Of a stretch of 14,724 nucleotides of DNA, positions 6,585 through 13,163 are shown in pieces. How positions within the stretch are numbered: position 1 is the first letter of the stretch; each line of letters begins with the position of its first letter. Origin of the DNA: DASYSL01 sp036003365 (GTDB taxonomy: Bacteria > Eisenbacteria > RBG-16-71-46 > DASYSL01); NCBI GenBank assembly GCA_036003365.1, contig DASYSL010000116.1, positions 1 to 14,724 on the forward strand, given 5' to 3'. The notes beneath the pieces were generated by a model. That model was not told where the DNA came from. It made no database searches and saw only the letters and a list, made by a program, of their open reading frames with translations. The position numbers were made by a program, and so were the translations under genes.

Positions 6585-7193
6585 ATGCAATTTGCACGAT
6601 CGCTCGCCGGGCCGCGATTCATCGTTCTGAGCGCGATGCTTGCGATCGCCTCGACGGCGCTCAGCGGAATCGCCTGCGCCCAGCAGAAGGGCGCGCTCGA
6701 GATGGGCTACGACGTCGGGCTCGCCATTCAGGTGAACGACTCGCACGCGAGCTCGTTCGACGACGCCAACGTCGATTTCTCGCTCCAAGTGCCGGCGAGC
6801 GATGTCGTCGCACTGACGACGCTTCGCCTCGGGTACCTGTTCTCCGAGCGCTCCGAGCTCGAATCCCGTTTTGGATTTGGGTCCTTCGGTGACAGCGGGG
6901 GCGGAGAAAGTGAATCCTGGACGACCTTCGGGCTCGATTACGCTCACCACTTCGACAACGGACAACACCACCCATTCCTTCGGGCCGGGGGGCGGTGGAT
7001 CGCGATCGGACACGAGTTCGGACCGGACATCTCGCAACTGGGTCTCGACGCAGGGTTCGGCATGAAGTCCGACATCGGCCATCAGCTGGCGACTCGGGTC
7101 GACGTTGGAGCGGCGCGCTTCTTCGATACTGACAACCGCGTGGGCCATTGGGATGTGTCCCTCGCCTTCGGCATCTCGTTCTTCACGCGATAG
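6585..7193 (+). CDS. Outer-membrane beta-barrel protein (second, divergent)
   Basis: A 202-residue predicted outer-membrane protein of unknown function. ATG 6585 has GGAGG 5 nt upstream and opens a long signal peptide (MQFARSLAGPRFIVLSAML..., likely cut after ACA near residue 32). The mature chain shows alternating amphipathic strands and turns (LEMGYDVGLAIQV, TTLRLGYLFSERSELESRFGFGSFG, WTTFGLDYAHHF, PFLRAGGRWIAI, LGLDAGFGMKSDI, QLATRVDVGAARFF). It ends WDVSLAFGISFFTR, a beta-signal followed by two extra residues. It does not look like a close copy of the divergent barrel at 5752-6348. The DoxX gene follows 17 bp later, so the two are likely co-transcribed. Confidence 0.8.
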   Translation: MQFARSLAGPRFIVLSAMLAIASTALSGIACAQQKGALEMGYDVGLAIQVNDSHASSFDDANVDFSLQVPASDVVALTTLRLGYLFSERSELESRFGFGSFGDSGGGESESWTTFGLDYAHHFDNGQHHPFLRAGGRWIAIGHEFGPDISQLGLDAGFGMKSDIGHQLATRVDVGAARFFDTDNRVGHWDVSLAFGISFFTR

Positions 7194-7210
7194 GAAGGAG
7201 GACGGTCATC

Positions 7211-7642
7211 GTGGCTTCGCGCATCGGAACCAGCTGGGGATCCTGGGCGCCGCGCCTGCGGAGTGTCCTGCGCATCGTCGCCGCCTTCATGTTTTTCCAG
7301 AACGGCACCATGAAGCTTCTCGCCTGGCCCATCGGCATGCCGCCCGACAACAGCACGGCGATTTTCGGAACGCAAACTTGGGTGGGCGGCGTCCTCGAGC
7401 TCGTCGGCGGCATTCTGCTCATGCTCGGGCTCTTCACGCGGCCGGTGGCGTTCATTCTCGCGGGCGAGATGGCGGTCGCGTACTTCCAGTTTCATCAGCC
7501 TCGGGGGCTGTGGCCGATCGTCAACATGGGAACACCGGCGGTTCTCTACTGCTTTCTCTGGCTCTACTTCTCGGCGGCGGGCGCCGGGCCCTGGAGCGTC
7601 GATGCGCTTCGCACGAGAAACCAATCGGGCGCCCCGAGCTGA
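7211..7642 (+). CDS. DoxX family membrane protein
   Basis: A 143-residue inner-membrane protein with four hydrophobic segments (about 18-36, 53-73, 76-94 and 104-123). The DoxX pattern is visible: LRIVAAFMFFQNGTMKLLAW at the first helix, GGVLELVGGILLMLGLFTRPVAFILAGEMAVAYF in the middle, and a last helix ending in GPWSVDAL. DoxX proteins are linked to redox and thiol-stress functions in some bacteria, but most, including this one, have no proven role. The GTG at 7211 is chosen because AAGGAGG (7195-7201) lies 9 nt upstream and no ATG fits. The ribosome binding site begins immediately after the stop of the upstream barrel gene. Confidence 0.86.
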   Translation: MASRIGTSWGSWAPRLRSVLRIVAAFMFFQNGTMKLLAWPIGMPPDNSTAIFGTQTWVGGVLELVGGILLMLGLFTRPVAFILAGEMAVAYFQFHQPRGLWPIVNMGTPAVLYCFLWLYFSAAGAGPWSVDALRTRNQSGAPS

Positions 7643-7681
7643 GCTCGAAGCGCCCGCAGGCTGGCTGCTTTCCGCGGACCG

Positions 7682-7945
7682 TCAGGGCAGTGTATTCGCC
7701 GGCCGTCCGCGGATCATGCGGTAGATGGCCAGGAGGATGATCGCGCCGATGATCGACGCGATGAATCCCGCCGACTGATTCGGCCCGTACCATCCGAGGG
7801 CGTGGCCGAGCCAGGTGGCGACGAAGGCGCCGGCAACGCCGAGCAGCATCGTGATGATGATGCCACCGGGATCGCGGCCAGGCATGATCAGCTTGGCCAG
7901 CGCGCCGATGACGAGTCCGATGAGCAAGGTCCATAGGATGTTCAT
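7682..7945 (-). CDS. GlsB/YeaQ/YmgE family stress-response membrane protein
   Basis: An 87-residue inner-membrane protein with three hydrophobic helices (about 3-20, 28-48 and 58-78). The family signature is present: LIGLVIGALAKLIMPGRDPGG, then TMLLGVAGAFVATWLG and GFIASIIGAIILLAIYRMI. Members are often induced by stress, but their molecular role is unclear. ATG 7945 has a good GGAGG 6 nt upstream (AGGGAGGGAAGAC). It converges on the DoxX gene with 39 bp between stops and no clear terminator there. The leader contains a strong hairpin. Confidence 0.92.
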   Translation of the reverse strand: MNILWTLLIGLVIGALAKLIMPGRDPGGIIITMLLGVAGAFVATWLGHALGWYGPNQSAGFIASIIGAIILLAIYRMIRGRPANTLP

Positions 7946-7962
7946 GTCTTCCCTCCCTGTTC

Positions 7963-8004
7963 GCCCGGCGGATCGCGCGGTCCTCATGACCGCATCCGCC
8001 CGGC
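7963..8004 (-). promoter_or_regulatory. Strong leader hairpin upstream of the YeaQ-type gene
   Basis: An imperfect inverted repeat has arms 7963-7982 and 7988-8004 and the loop CTCAT (+ strand). The inner stem is GCGGTC/GACCGC, followed by a 3-nt bulge (CGC) and an outer 11-bp stem with one mismatch (GCCCGGCGGAT against ATCCGCCCGGC). On the - strand it would lie in the 5' leader, ending 17 nt before the ATG and about 6 nt before the Shine-Dalgarno region. It could control mRNA stability or ribosome access, or be a terminator for leftward transcription without a T-tract. Confidence 0.55.
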
Positions 8005-8407
8005 CTTGAACTCTCCGCCACAACCGCACTCCCGAGATCCTGCGCTTGCCTGACGCAAGTTCCCAGCGCGAGACGCTGTGCGTCATCCATTGTTGACGCG
8101 TTCGCGCCGTGACTCTTCGAGCCAATGCAATCGCCGATCCATCGCGCCAAACCCATGGGATGACGTCAGCAACGGCGGAGGAGGCGCGGCAATTGTAGGA
8201 AGGGACTTTCCGGTTTACCGGGCAGAACTTCGGAAGCAGAGAAAAAGCCGGGCTCTGATGACTGGAAAGTCTACATGCGCGGTGGGGAATTCAATGCGCG
8301 TTAGGCGCCGCGTGTCTCACATGAAATTCCTGCTGCCAGGTGTAAGGCTTTCTCAAACATCGGCTTCGTGACCCGTGGATTTGCCAGCAAAATCGTTTGT
8401 TTTTGCC

Positions 8408-8422
8408 TGGCATGCATCCTGC
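8408..8422 (+). promoter_or_regulatory. Candidate sigma-54 promoter
   Basis: TGGCATGCATCCTGC has the invariant GG and GC dinucleotides 10 bp apart and matches much of TGGCACG-N4-TTGC. It lies 58 bp upstream of the ATG of the fusion gene; transcription would start near 8433, leaving room for the ribosome binding site. Such a short motif can occur by chance. Confidence 0.35.
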
Positions 8423-8480
8423 GAAATTCAAGCATCGAGAGCTTCTTCGATTTCGATTTCTCATTCCAGGAAAGACAAAT

Positions 8481-11264
8481 ATGACGCCCGCTCCCGTGTT
8501 GGTCTTTTCGCATCTGCGCTGGGACTTCGTCTTCCAGCGCCCGCAGCACGTCATGACTCGCTTGGGCCGCAGCCGGCCTGTCTTGTTCGTGGAGGAACCC
8601 ATCTTCCGCGAAGGAGAGCCGTGGCTGGAGATCGTCGCCGTCGCACCCGGCGTGCGCGTGGCCAAGCCGTATCTGCCCATCGGCGGAACCGCTTTCGGCT
8701 CGCAACAGCAGACGGCGCTCGAGTTGCTGCTGCGCGCTCAGCTCGAACGGGACGGATGGAGAGATTTCGCGGCCTGGCTGTACACGCCGATGGCCGTTCG
8801 AATCGCCAAGGCTCTCCATCCGCGCACCATTCTTTACGACTGCATGGACGAGCTGACCGGCTTCAAGGATGCGCCGGCGGAGCTGATCGAGCGTGAGAAG
8901 GAGTTGCTGGCGGCTGCCGAGGCGGTGCTGACGGGCGGCCCCAGCCTCTATCGCGCCAAGAAAGACCGCCATTCCTTCGTGCGCTGCTTTCCGAGCAGTG
9001 TAGATGTCGACCATTTCCGGCGGGCGCGCGCGGGCGCGGGGGGAATGCCTTCGGATCAACCGGCGGCGAAGCCGGTTCTCGGTTATTGCGGCGTGATCGA
9101 CGAGCGCATGGACACGGACATTCTGGAGCGCTTGGCGACCACGCATCCCGAATGGCAGATCGTTCTCCTCGGACCCGTGGTCAAGATCGACCCCGCCAGG
9201 CTGCCGCAGGCGGCGAACCTGCATTACCTGGGACGCAAGGAGTACGCCGAGCTACCCGCTTACCTGAGCGGATGGGACGTGGCGCTCATGCCGTTCGCCA
9301 TCGGGCCGGCGACCAAGTTCATCAGTCCGACCAAGGTTCTCGAATACATGGCGGCGGGGCGGCCCATCGTGAGCACGCCGATCACCGACGTGGTCGAGCC
9401 CTACAGCGAGATCGTGTACATCGCCGACGGGCCCGACGCCTTCGTGCGCGCCTGCGAGCAGGCGGTGGCCGCGGGCGACGATGAGCGCGCCCAGCGCCGC
9501 GCGCTCGCCGAAGACGTGCTGCGCCGCACGTCATGGGAGGAGACCGCGAAGCAGATGGACGAGATCCTCCATTGCCTCGCCGATGCCATCCCGACGCAAC
9601 ACGGACTCATCGATGGCATGCCTGCGGAGCCGGCGCGGTCGACGCACGCGTCTGCCGTCATCCTGGGCGCGGGCCCGACCGGGTTGAGCGCCGCCTACCA
9701 CCTGGGCAAGAAGGCGCTGCTCCTCGAAAGGGAGCACCAGGTCGGAGGCTGCTGCCGCTCGACCCAGGCCGATGGCTTCACCTTCGATCTCGCCGGCCAC
9801 ATCATGTTCTCGAACGACCCCTACGTGCACGAGCTGTACAAGATGCTGCTCGGCGACAACGTGCATTGGCAGGAGCGCGAGGCCTGGATCTATAGCAAGG
9901 GCGTGCACACGCGCTATCCGTTCCAAGGATCGCTCTACGGGCTGCCGCCGGAGACGATCCAGGAGTGCGTGATGGGCGCGATCGAGGCGCGCTATGGCGA
10001 CTGGCGCCGCCCTCTCGAGGCGCTGCGCACCGAAGCGAGCGCGGTGCACGCGAACGGCAACGGGAACGCCAACGGAAACGGCAACGGCAAGGCGCACGCC
10101 CATGGCAACGCCAACGGCCATGGCAACGGCCTGGCCTACTCGGCCACGAATCTCACGGCCCTGGATCCCAAAGTGTGCGCGCGCGACACCGACTGCTGCG
10201 CCGACGGCCGCATGGAAACCGAGGTGCCGTGGGTTGAGGCCACGACGCACGAAGACGAGCCGCGCAACTTCGAAGAATTCATCTACCGCATCTGGGGGGC
10301 GGGGATCGCCAAGCACTTCGCCATTCCGTACAACCGCAAGCTGTGGACGGTGCCGTTGTCCGAGATGGAAACGTCGTGGCTCAACGGGCGCGTGCCGCTT
10401 CCCGATCTGGCCGAGATGATTCATGGCGCCCTCACGCCGGCGCCCAAGCCGATGGGGCCGAACGCGCGTTTCGGCTATCCGCTCCGGGGCGGATTCCAGG
10501 CGCTCATGAACGGCTTCTTACCGCACCTGGAGGGGGAGCTACGGCTGGGCGCCGACGTCACGGCGGTGTCTCCGAGCCGGCGCACCGTGCGTCTGCGCGA
10601 CGGCTCGACCGTCGAGTACGACACCCTGATCAGCACCATTCCACTTCCCGAGCTGATCAAGAGCATGGGCATGGAAGCGCCGGCCGAGATTCGCGAGGCG
10701 GCACGCGGATTGCGCCGCGTCTCGGTGCGCTGCGTCAACCTGGGCATCGGACGCGCCAACCTCTCGGAAAAGCACTGGATCTATTATCCGGAGGACACGG
10801 TGTTCCACCGTATCTTCCTGCAGGGGAACACGAGCCCCGAGTGCAATCCGCCGGACGGCTTCGGGCTCACCTGCGAGATCACGTACTCGCCGGCCAAGCC
10901 GCTGCCCTGCGAGGGTGACGAGCTCATCCAGCGCTGTCTCGAGGATTGCCGGCGCGTCGGCATCGTGGCTGCGGACGATCCGCTGCTCACCGCGCATCAG
11001 GTCGACCTGCCGTATGCCTACGTGGTCTACGACCATGAGCGCCCGGAGCGCGTGCGCGCCATTCGCGAGTGGCTCGCCGAGCACGACATCGTGCTCGCCG
11101 GCCGCTACAGCGAATGGGAGTACTACAACTCCGATCACGCCTTCCTCGCCGGCAAGAAGGCCGCCGAGACGGTCGACCGCCTGCTCGCCGAGCGCGGCAA
11201 CCTGCGCCGGTTGGGCGCGGTGCGCGCTCCGGAGCGCGAGACCGAAGGCGTGACGGCCGCCTAA
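8481..11264 (+). CDS. Fusion: GT1-type glycosyltransferase + UDP-galactopyranose-mutase-like flavoprotein
   Basis: A 927-residue cytoplasmic protein with two enzymatic parts in one uninterrupted frame. Residues about 1-385 form a GT-B glycosyltransferase: VLVFSHLRWDFVFQRPQH at the N-terminus, a second Rossmann half beginning VLGYCGVIDERMD, and the donor-site ISPTKVLEYMAAGRPIVSTP around E288. After a short linker, a dinucleotide-binding motif GAGPTGLSA (396-404) opens an FAD domain with LLLEREHQVGGCCRS, a UGM-like AGHIMFSNDPYVHELY, IPYNRKLWTVPLSEM (615-629) and a C-terminal FAD segment AGRYSEWEYYNSDHAFLAGKKAAETV. This part resembles UDP-galactopyranose mutases and related protoporphyrinogen-oxidase-like enzymes. 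An Asn/Gly-rich insert (525-550) and a cysteine cluster split it. ATG 8481 has AGGAAAG upstream; TTG 8397 is less likely. Likely role: making and transferring a furanose or modified sugar for surface glycan. The substrate is unknown. Confidence 0.82.
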   Translation: MTPAPVLVFSHLRWDFVFQRPQHVMTRLGRSRPVLFVEEPIFREGEPWLEIVAVAPGVRVAKPYLPIGGTAFGSQQQTALELLLRAQLERDGWRDFAAWLYTPMAVRIAKALHPRTILYDCMDELTGFKDAPAELIEREKELLAAAEAVLTGGPSLYRAKKDRHSFVRCFPSSVDVDHFRRARAGAGGMPSDQPAAKPVLGYCGVIDERMDTDILERLATTHPEWQIVLLGPVVKIDPARLPQAANLHYLGRKEYAELPAYLSGWDVALMPFAIGPATKFISPTKVLEYMAAGRPIVSTPITDVVEPYSEIVYIADGPDAFVRACEQAVAAGDDERAQRRALAEDVLRRTSWEETAKQMDEILHCLADAIPTQHGLIDGMPAEPARSTHASAVILGAGPTGLSAAYHLGKKALLLEREHQVGGCCRSTQADGFTFDLAGHIMFSNDPYVHELYKMLLGDNVHWQEREAWIYSKGVHTRYPFQGSLYGLPPETIQECVMGAIEARYGDWRRPLEALRTEASAVHANGNGNANGNGNGKAHAHGNANGHGNGLAYSATNLTALDPKVCARDTDCCADGRMETEVPWVEATTHEDEPRNFEEFIYRIWGAGIAKHFAIPYNRKLWTVPLSEMETSWLNGRVPLPDLAEMIHGALTPAPKPMGPNARFGYPLRGGFQALMNGFLPHLEGELRLGADVTAVSPSRRTVRLRDGSTVEYDTLISTIPLPELIKSMGMEAPAEIREAARGLRRVSVRCVNLGIGRANLSEKHWIYYPEDTVFHRIFLQGNTSPECNPPDGFGLTCEITYSPAKPLPCEGDELIQRCLEDCRRVGIVAADDPLLTAHQVDLPYAYVVYDHERPERVRAIREWLAEHDIVLAGRYSEWEYYNSDHAFLAGKKAAETVDRLLAERGNLRRLGAVRAPERETEGVTAA
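10053..10130 (+). repeat. Degenerate AACGGC hexanucleotide repeat encoding Asn/Gly tract
   Basis: Twenty-six codons are built mainly from AAC-GGC/GGA/GGG units with interspersed GCC and CAC/CAT codons, encoding residues 525-550 (N, G, A, H and one K only). It lies inside the mutase-like domain of the fusion gene, in a non-conserved insert of about 80 residues. Six-base units keep the frame, so length change by slippage would not break the protein. Confidence 0.85.
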
Positions 11265-11291
11265 ATCTCTTTCCCAAAACCGGGATCGCCG

Positions 11292-11297
11292 TATCAT
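11292..11297 (+). promoter_or_regulatory. Candidate -10 element for a leaderless GH2-galT-galK transcript
   Basis: TATCAT matches TATAAT in five of six positions and ends exactly 6 nt before the GTG start at 11304, so a transcript starting at the usual distance would begin at the start codon. No Shine-Dalgarno sequence is present before that GTG. No good -35 box is seen, and the 5-bp inverted repeat GCCGT/ACGGC (11288-11303) overlaps the site and could be an operator. Confidence 0.35.
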
Positions 11298-11303
11298 GAC
11301 GGC

Positions 11304-13163
11304 GTGAGCGAGAGCCAAGACGTCGCCATCCACCCGCGGCCGCAGTTGCGCCGGTCGTGGTGGCACGATTTGAACGGACCATGGGATTTCGCGATGGAAG
11401 AGCGAGCCCAATGGACCGATCCGTCCCAGGTCCACTGGGACGGACCGATCCGCGTTCCTTTCGCGCCCGAGACCCCGGCGAGCGGCATCGGGGACACCGG
11501 CTTCCACGAAGTCTGCTGGTACCGCCGCATCGTCGAGCCACCCGCCATGGAGCCGGGCGATCACCTGCTGCTCCACTTCAACGCCGTCGATTACCAAGCG
11601 TCGGTTTGGGTGAACGGGAATTACGCCGGCGGGCACGAAGGCGGCTACACGCCGTTCCGCATCGATCTCACACCCTATCTCCAAGGCGCAGCCCCGCTCA
11701 GTGTCGTGGTGCGCGCCGAGGACGATCCCTTCGATCTCACGAAACCCCGCGGCAAGCAGGATTGGCAGCTCGAATCCCACTCCATCTGGTATCCGCGCAC
11801 CTCGGGCATCTGGCAGACGGTGTGGCTCGAGCGCGTGCCCGAGACCTGCATCGAATCCGTGTTCTGGTGCCCGAATCTCGAGCGCTGGGAAGTGAGCCTC
11901 GAGGTCCAGATCGGCGGGCGCATGCGTCACGACCTGCGCCTGCGCGCCTCGCTCACGGCGCGCGGCCAGCTCATCGCCGACGATCTCTACGCCGTCATCT
12001 CCGGCGAGGTCACGCGCCGCATCGTGCTCAGCGATCCCGGCATCGACGACTATCGCAACGAGCTTCTGTGGAGTCCGCATTCGCCCACCCTCATCGAAGC
12101 GCGCCTCGAGCTGATCGACGCGGAAGGGCGCCTGATCGACGAGGTGCGCAGCTACACGGCGCTGCGCTCCGTGGCCGTGCAGGGACAGACCATGGTGCTG
12201 AACGGGCGCCCGTATGCGCTGCGCATGGTGCTCGACCAGGGCTACTGGCCGGAGACGGGCATGACCGCGCCCGACGAGCGCGCGCTCCGGCGCGACGTCG
12301 AGCTGGCCAAGGAGATGGGCTTCAACGGCGTGCGCAAGCACCAGAAGATCGAGGACGCGCGCTGGCTCTACTGGGCGGATCGCCTCGGCCTCCTGGTTTG
12401 GGAGGAGATGCCGAGCGCCTATCGCTTCACCTCGGATTCGATCGAGCGCCTGACGCGCGAATGGATGGAAGTCATCCGGCGCGACCAGAGCCACCCTTGC
12501 ATCGTGGTGTGGGTCCCGTTCAACGAGTCGTGGGGTGTGCCCAACCTGCCCGACATCCCGGCGCAGCGCCACTTCGTGCAGGCTCTGTATCACCTCACGC
12601 ACACGCTCGATCCGTCACGTCTCGTGGTGGGCAACGACGGATGGGAGAGCGGCGCCACCGATCTGGTCGGCATCCACGACTACGACGACGATCCCGAGCG
12701 CCTCGCGGGGCGCTACGGCGGGTACGAGAACCTGCCCAATCTCTTCCGCCGCGAGCGGCCGGGCGGGCGCATGCTGACCCTCGAAGGGCAGCCGCACGCC
12801 GGCCAGCCCATCGTCATCTCGGAGTTCGGGGGCATCGCGTGCCGGCCCAGCGGCGACTCGCAATTCTGGGGCTACTCGACCGCCGCCTCGAGCGATGAGT
12901 TCGAAAAACGCTACTGCGCTCTGCTCGAGGTCGTGCGGCGGCTGCCGGCGCTCGCCGGCTACTGCTACACGCAATTCGCCGACACGTATCAGGAGGCCAA
13001 CGGGCTCCTGTTCGCCGATCGCACGCCCAAATTTTCGATCGAGAAGATCGCCGAGGCGACGCGTGGCCCGCGCGTGACACGGCAGTCACAGCTCCCGGAA
13101 GCGCTGCATCCCGCCGTCGAGCGCGCGGGCGCGGCCGCGCCGCACGATCCGAGCGCGCCATGA
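11304..13163 (+). CDS. Glycoside hydrolase family 2 protein (probable beta-galactosidase-type)
   Basis: A 619-residue retaining beta-glycosidase with the GH2 layout. The sugar-binding jelly-roll is about 10-165 (WYRRIVEPP, VDYQASVWVNGNYAGGHEGGYTPF), the immunoglobulin-like sandwich about 170-290, and the TIM barrel about 295-600. The acid/base glutamate is E408 in PFNESWG and the nucleophile is E507 in ISEFGG. There is no signal peptide, so the substrate must enter the cell. Family members act on beta-galactosides, beta-mannosides or beta-glucuronides. The 4-bp overlap with galT and the following galK favour beta-galactoside as substrate, which is inference. GTG 11304 is the only start that keeps the N-terminal domain; it has no Shine-Dalgarno sequence and may be leaderless. 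The tail after about 595 is low-complexity Ala/Pro. Confidence 0.88.
   Translation: MSESQDVAIHPRPQLRRSWWHDLNGPWDFAMEERAQWTDPSQVHWDGPIRVPFAPETPASGIGDTGFHEVCWYRRIVEPPAMEPGDHLLLHFNAVDYQASVWVNGNYAGGHEGGYTPFRIDLTPYLQGAAPLSVVVRAEDDPFDLTKPRGKQDWQLESHSIWYPRTSGIWQTVWLERVPETCIESVFWCPNLERWEVSLEVQIGGRMRHDLRLRASLTARGQLIADDLYAVISGEVTRRIVLSDPGIDDYRNELLWSPHSPTLIEARLELIDAEGRLIDEVRSYTALRSVAVQGQTMVLNGRPYALRMVLDQGYWPETGMTAPDERALRRDVELAKEMGFNGVRKHQKIEDARWLYWADRLGLLVWEEMPSAYRFTSDSIERLTREWMEVIRRDQSHPCIVVWVPFNESWGVPNLPDIPAQRHFVQALYHLTHTLDPSRLVVGNDGWESGATDLVGIHDYDDDPERLAGRYGGYENLPNLFRRERPGGRMLTLEGQPHAGQPIVISEFGGIACRPSGDSQFWGYSTAASSDEFEKRYCALLEVVRRLPALAGYCYTQFADTYQEANGLLFADRTPKFSIEKIAEATRGPRVTRQSQLPEALHPAVERAGAAAPHDPSAP

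Larger units (their letters stand above)
7946..8480. other. 535-bp non-coding region with palindromes
   Basis: No convincing gene is seen on either strand, and the part from about 8100 to 8480 is visibly less G+C-rich than the neighbouring genes. It holds the YeaQ leader hairpin (7963-8004), the spaced repeat CTTGC-N5-GCAAG (8045-8059), the perfect palindrome TGACGTCA (8161-8168), CCGGTTTACCGG (8210-8221, arms CCGGT/ACCGG) and a sigma-54-like element (8408-8422). It probably carries the divergent regulatory regions of the YeaQ-type gene and the glycosyltransferase fusion gene. Confidence 0.6.

Noticed and set aside
7643..7681. Terminator between the convergent DoxX and YeaQ-type genes
   Set aside because: The 39-bp gap has only short imperfect repeats (GCAG/CTGC) and no T-run.
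8078..8371. 97-codon open frame in the non-coding region
   Set aside because: No Shine-Dalgarno sequence, composition unlike the neighbouring genes, no recognisable family and no conserved pattern.
8170..8400. c-di-GMP or other known riboswitch ahead of the glycan gene
   Set aside because: I could not find the conserved core sequences of the GEMM class or another riboswitch I know.
8397..8480. TTG 8397 as start of the fusion protein
   Set aside because: The extra 28 residues do not resemble the family N-terminus; ATG 8481 has a ribosome binding site and begins directly at the conserved strand.
10539..12602. Long open frame on the - strand (687 codons) opposite the fusion gene and GH2
   Set aside because: Mirror of GC-rich codon use in two clear + strand genes; its translation shows no motif.
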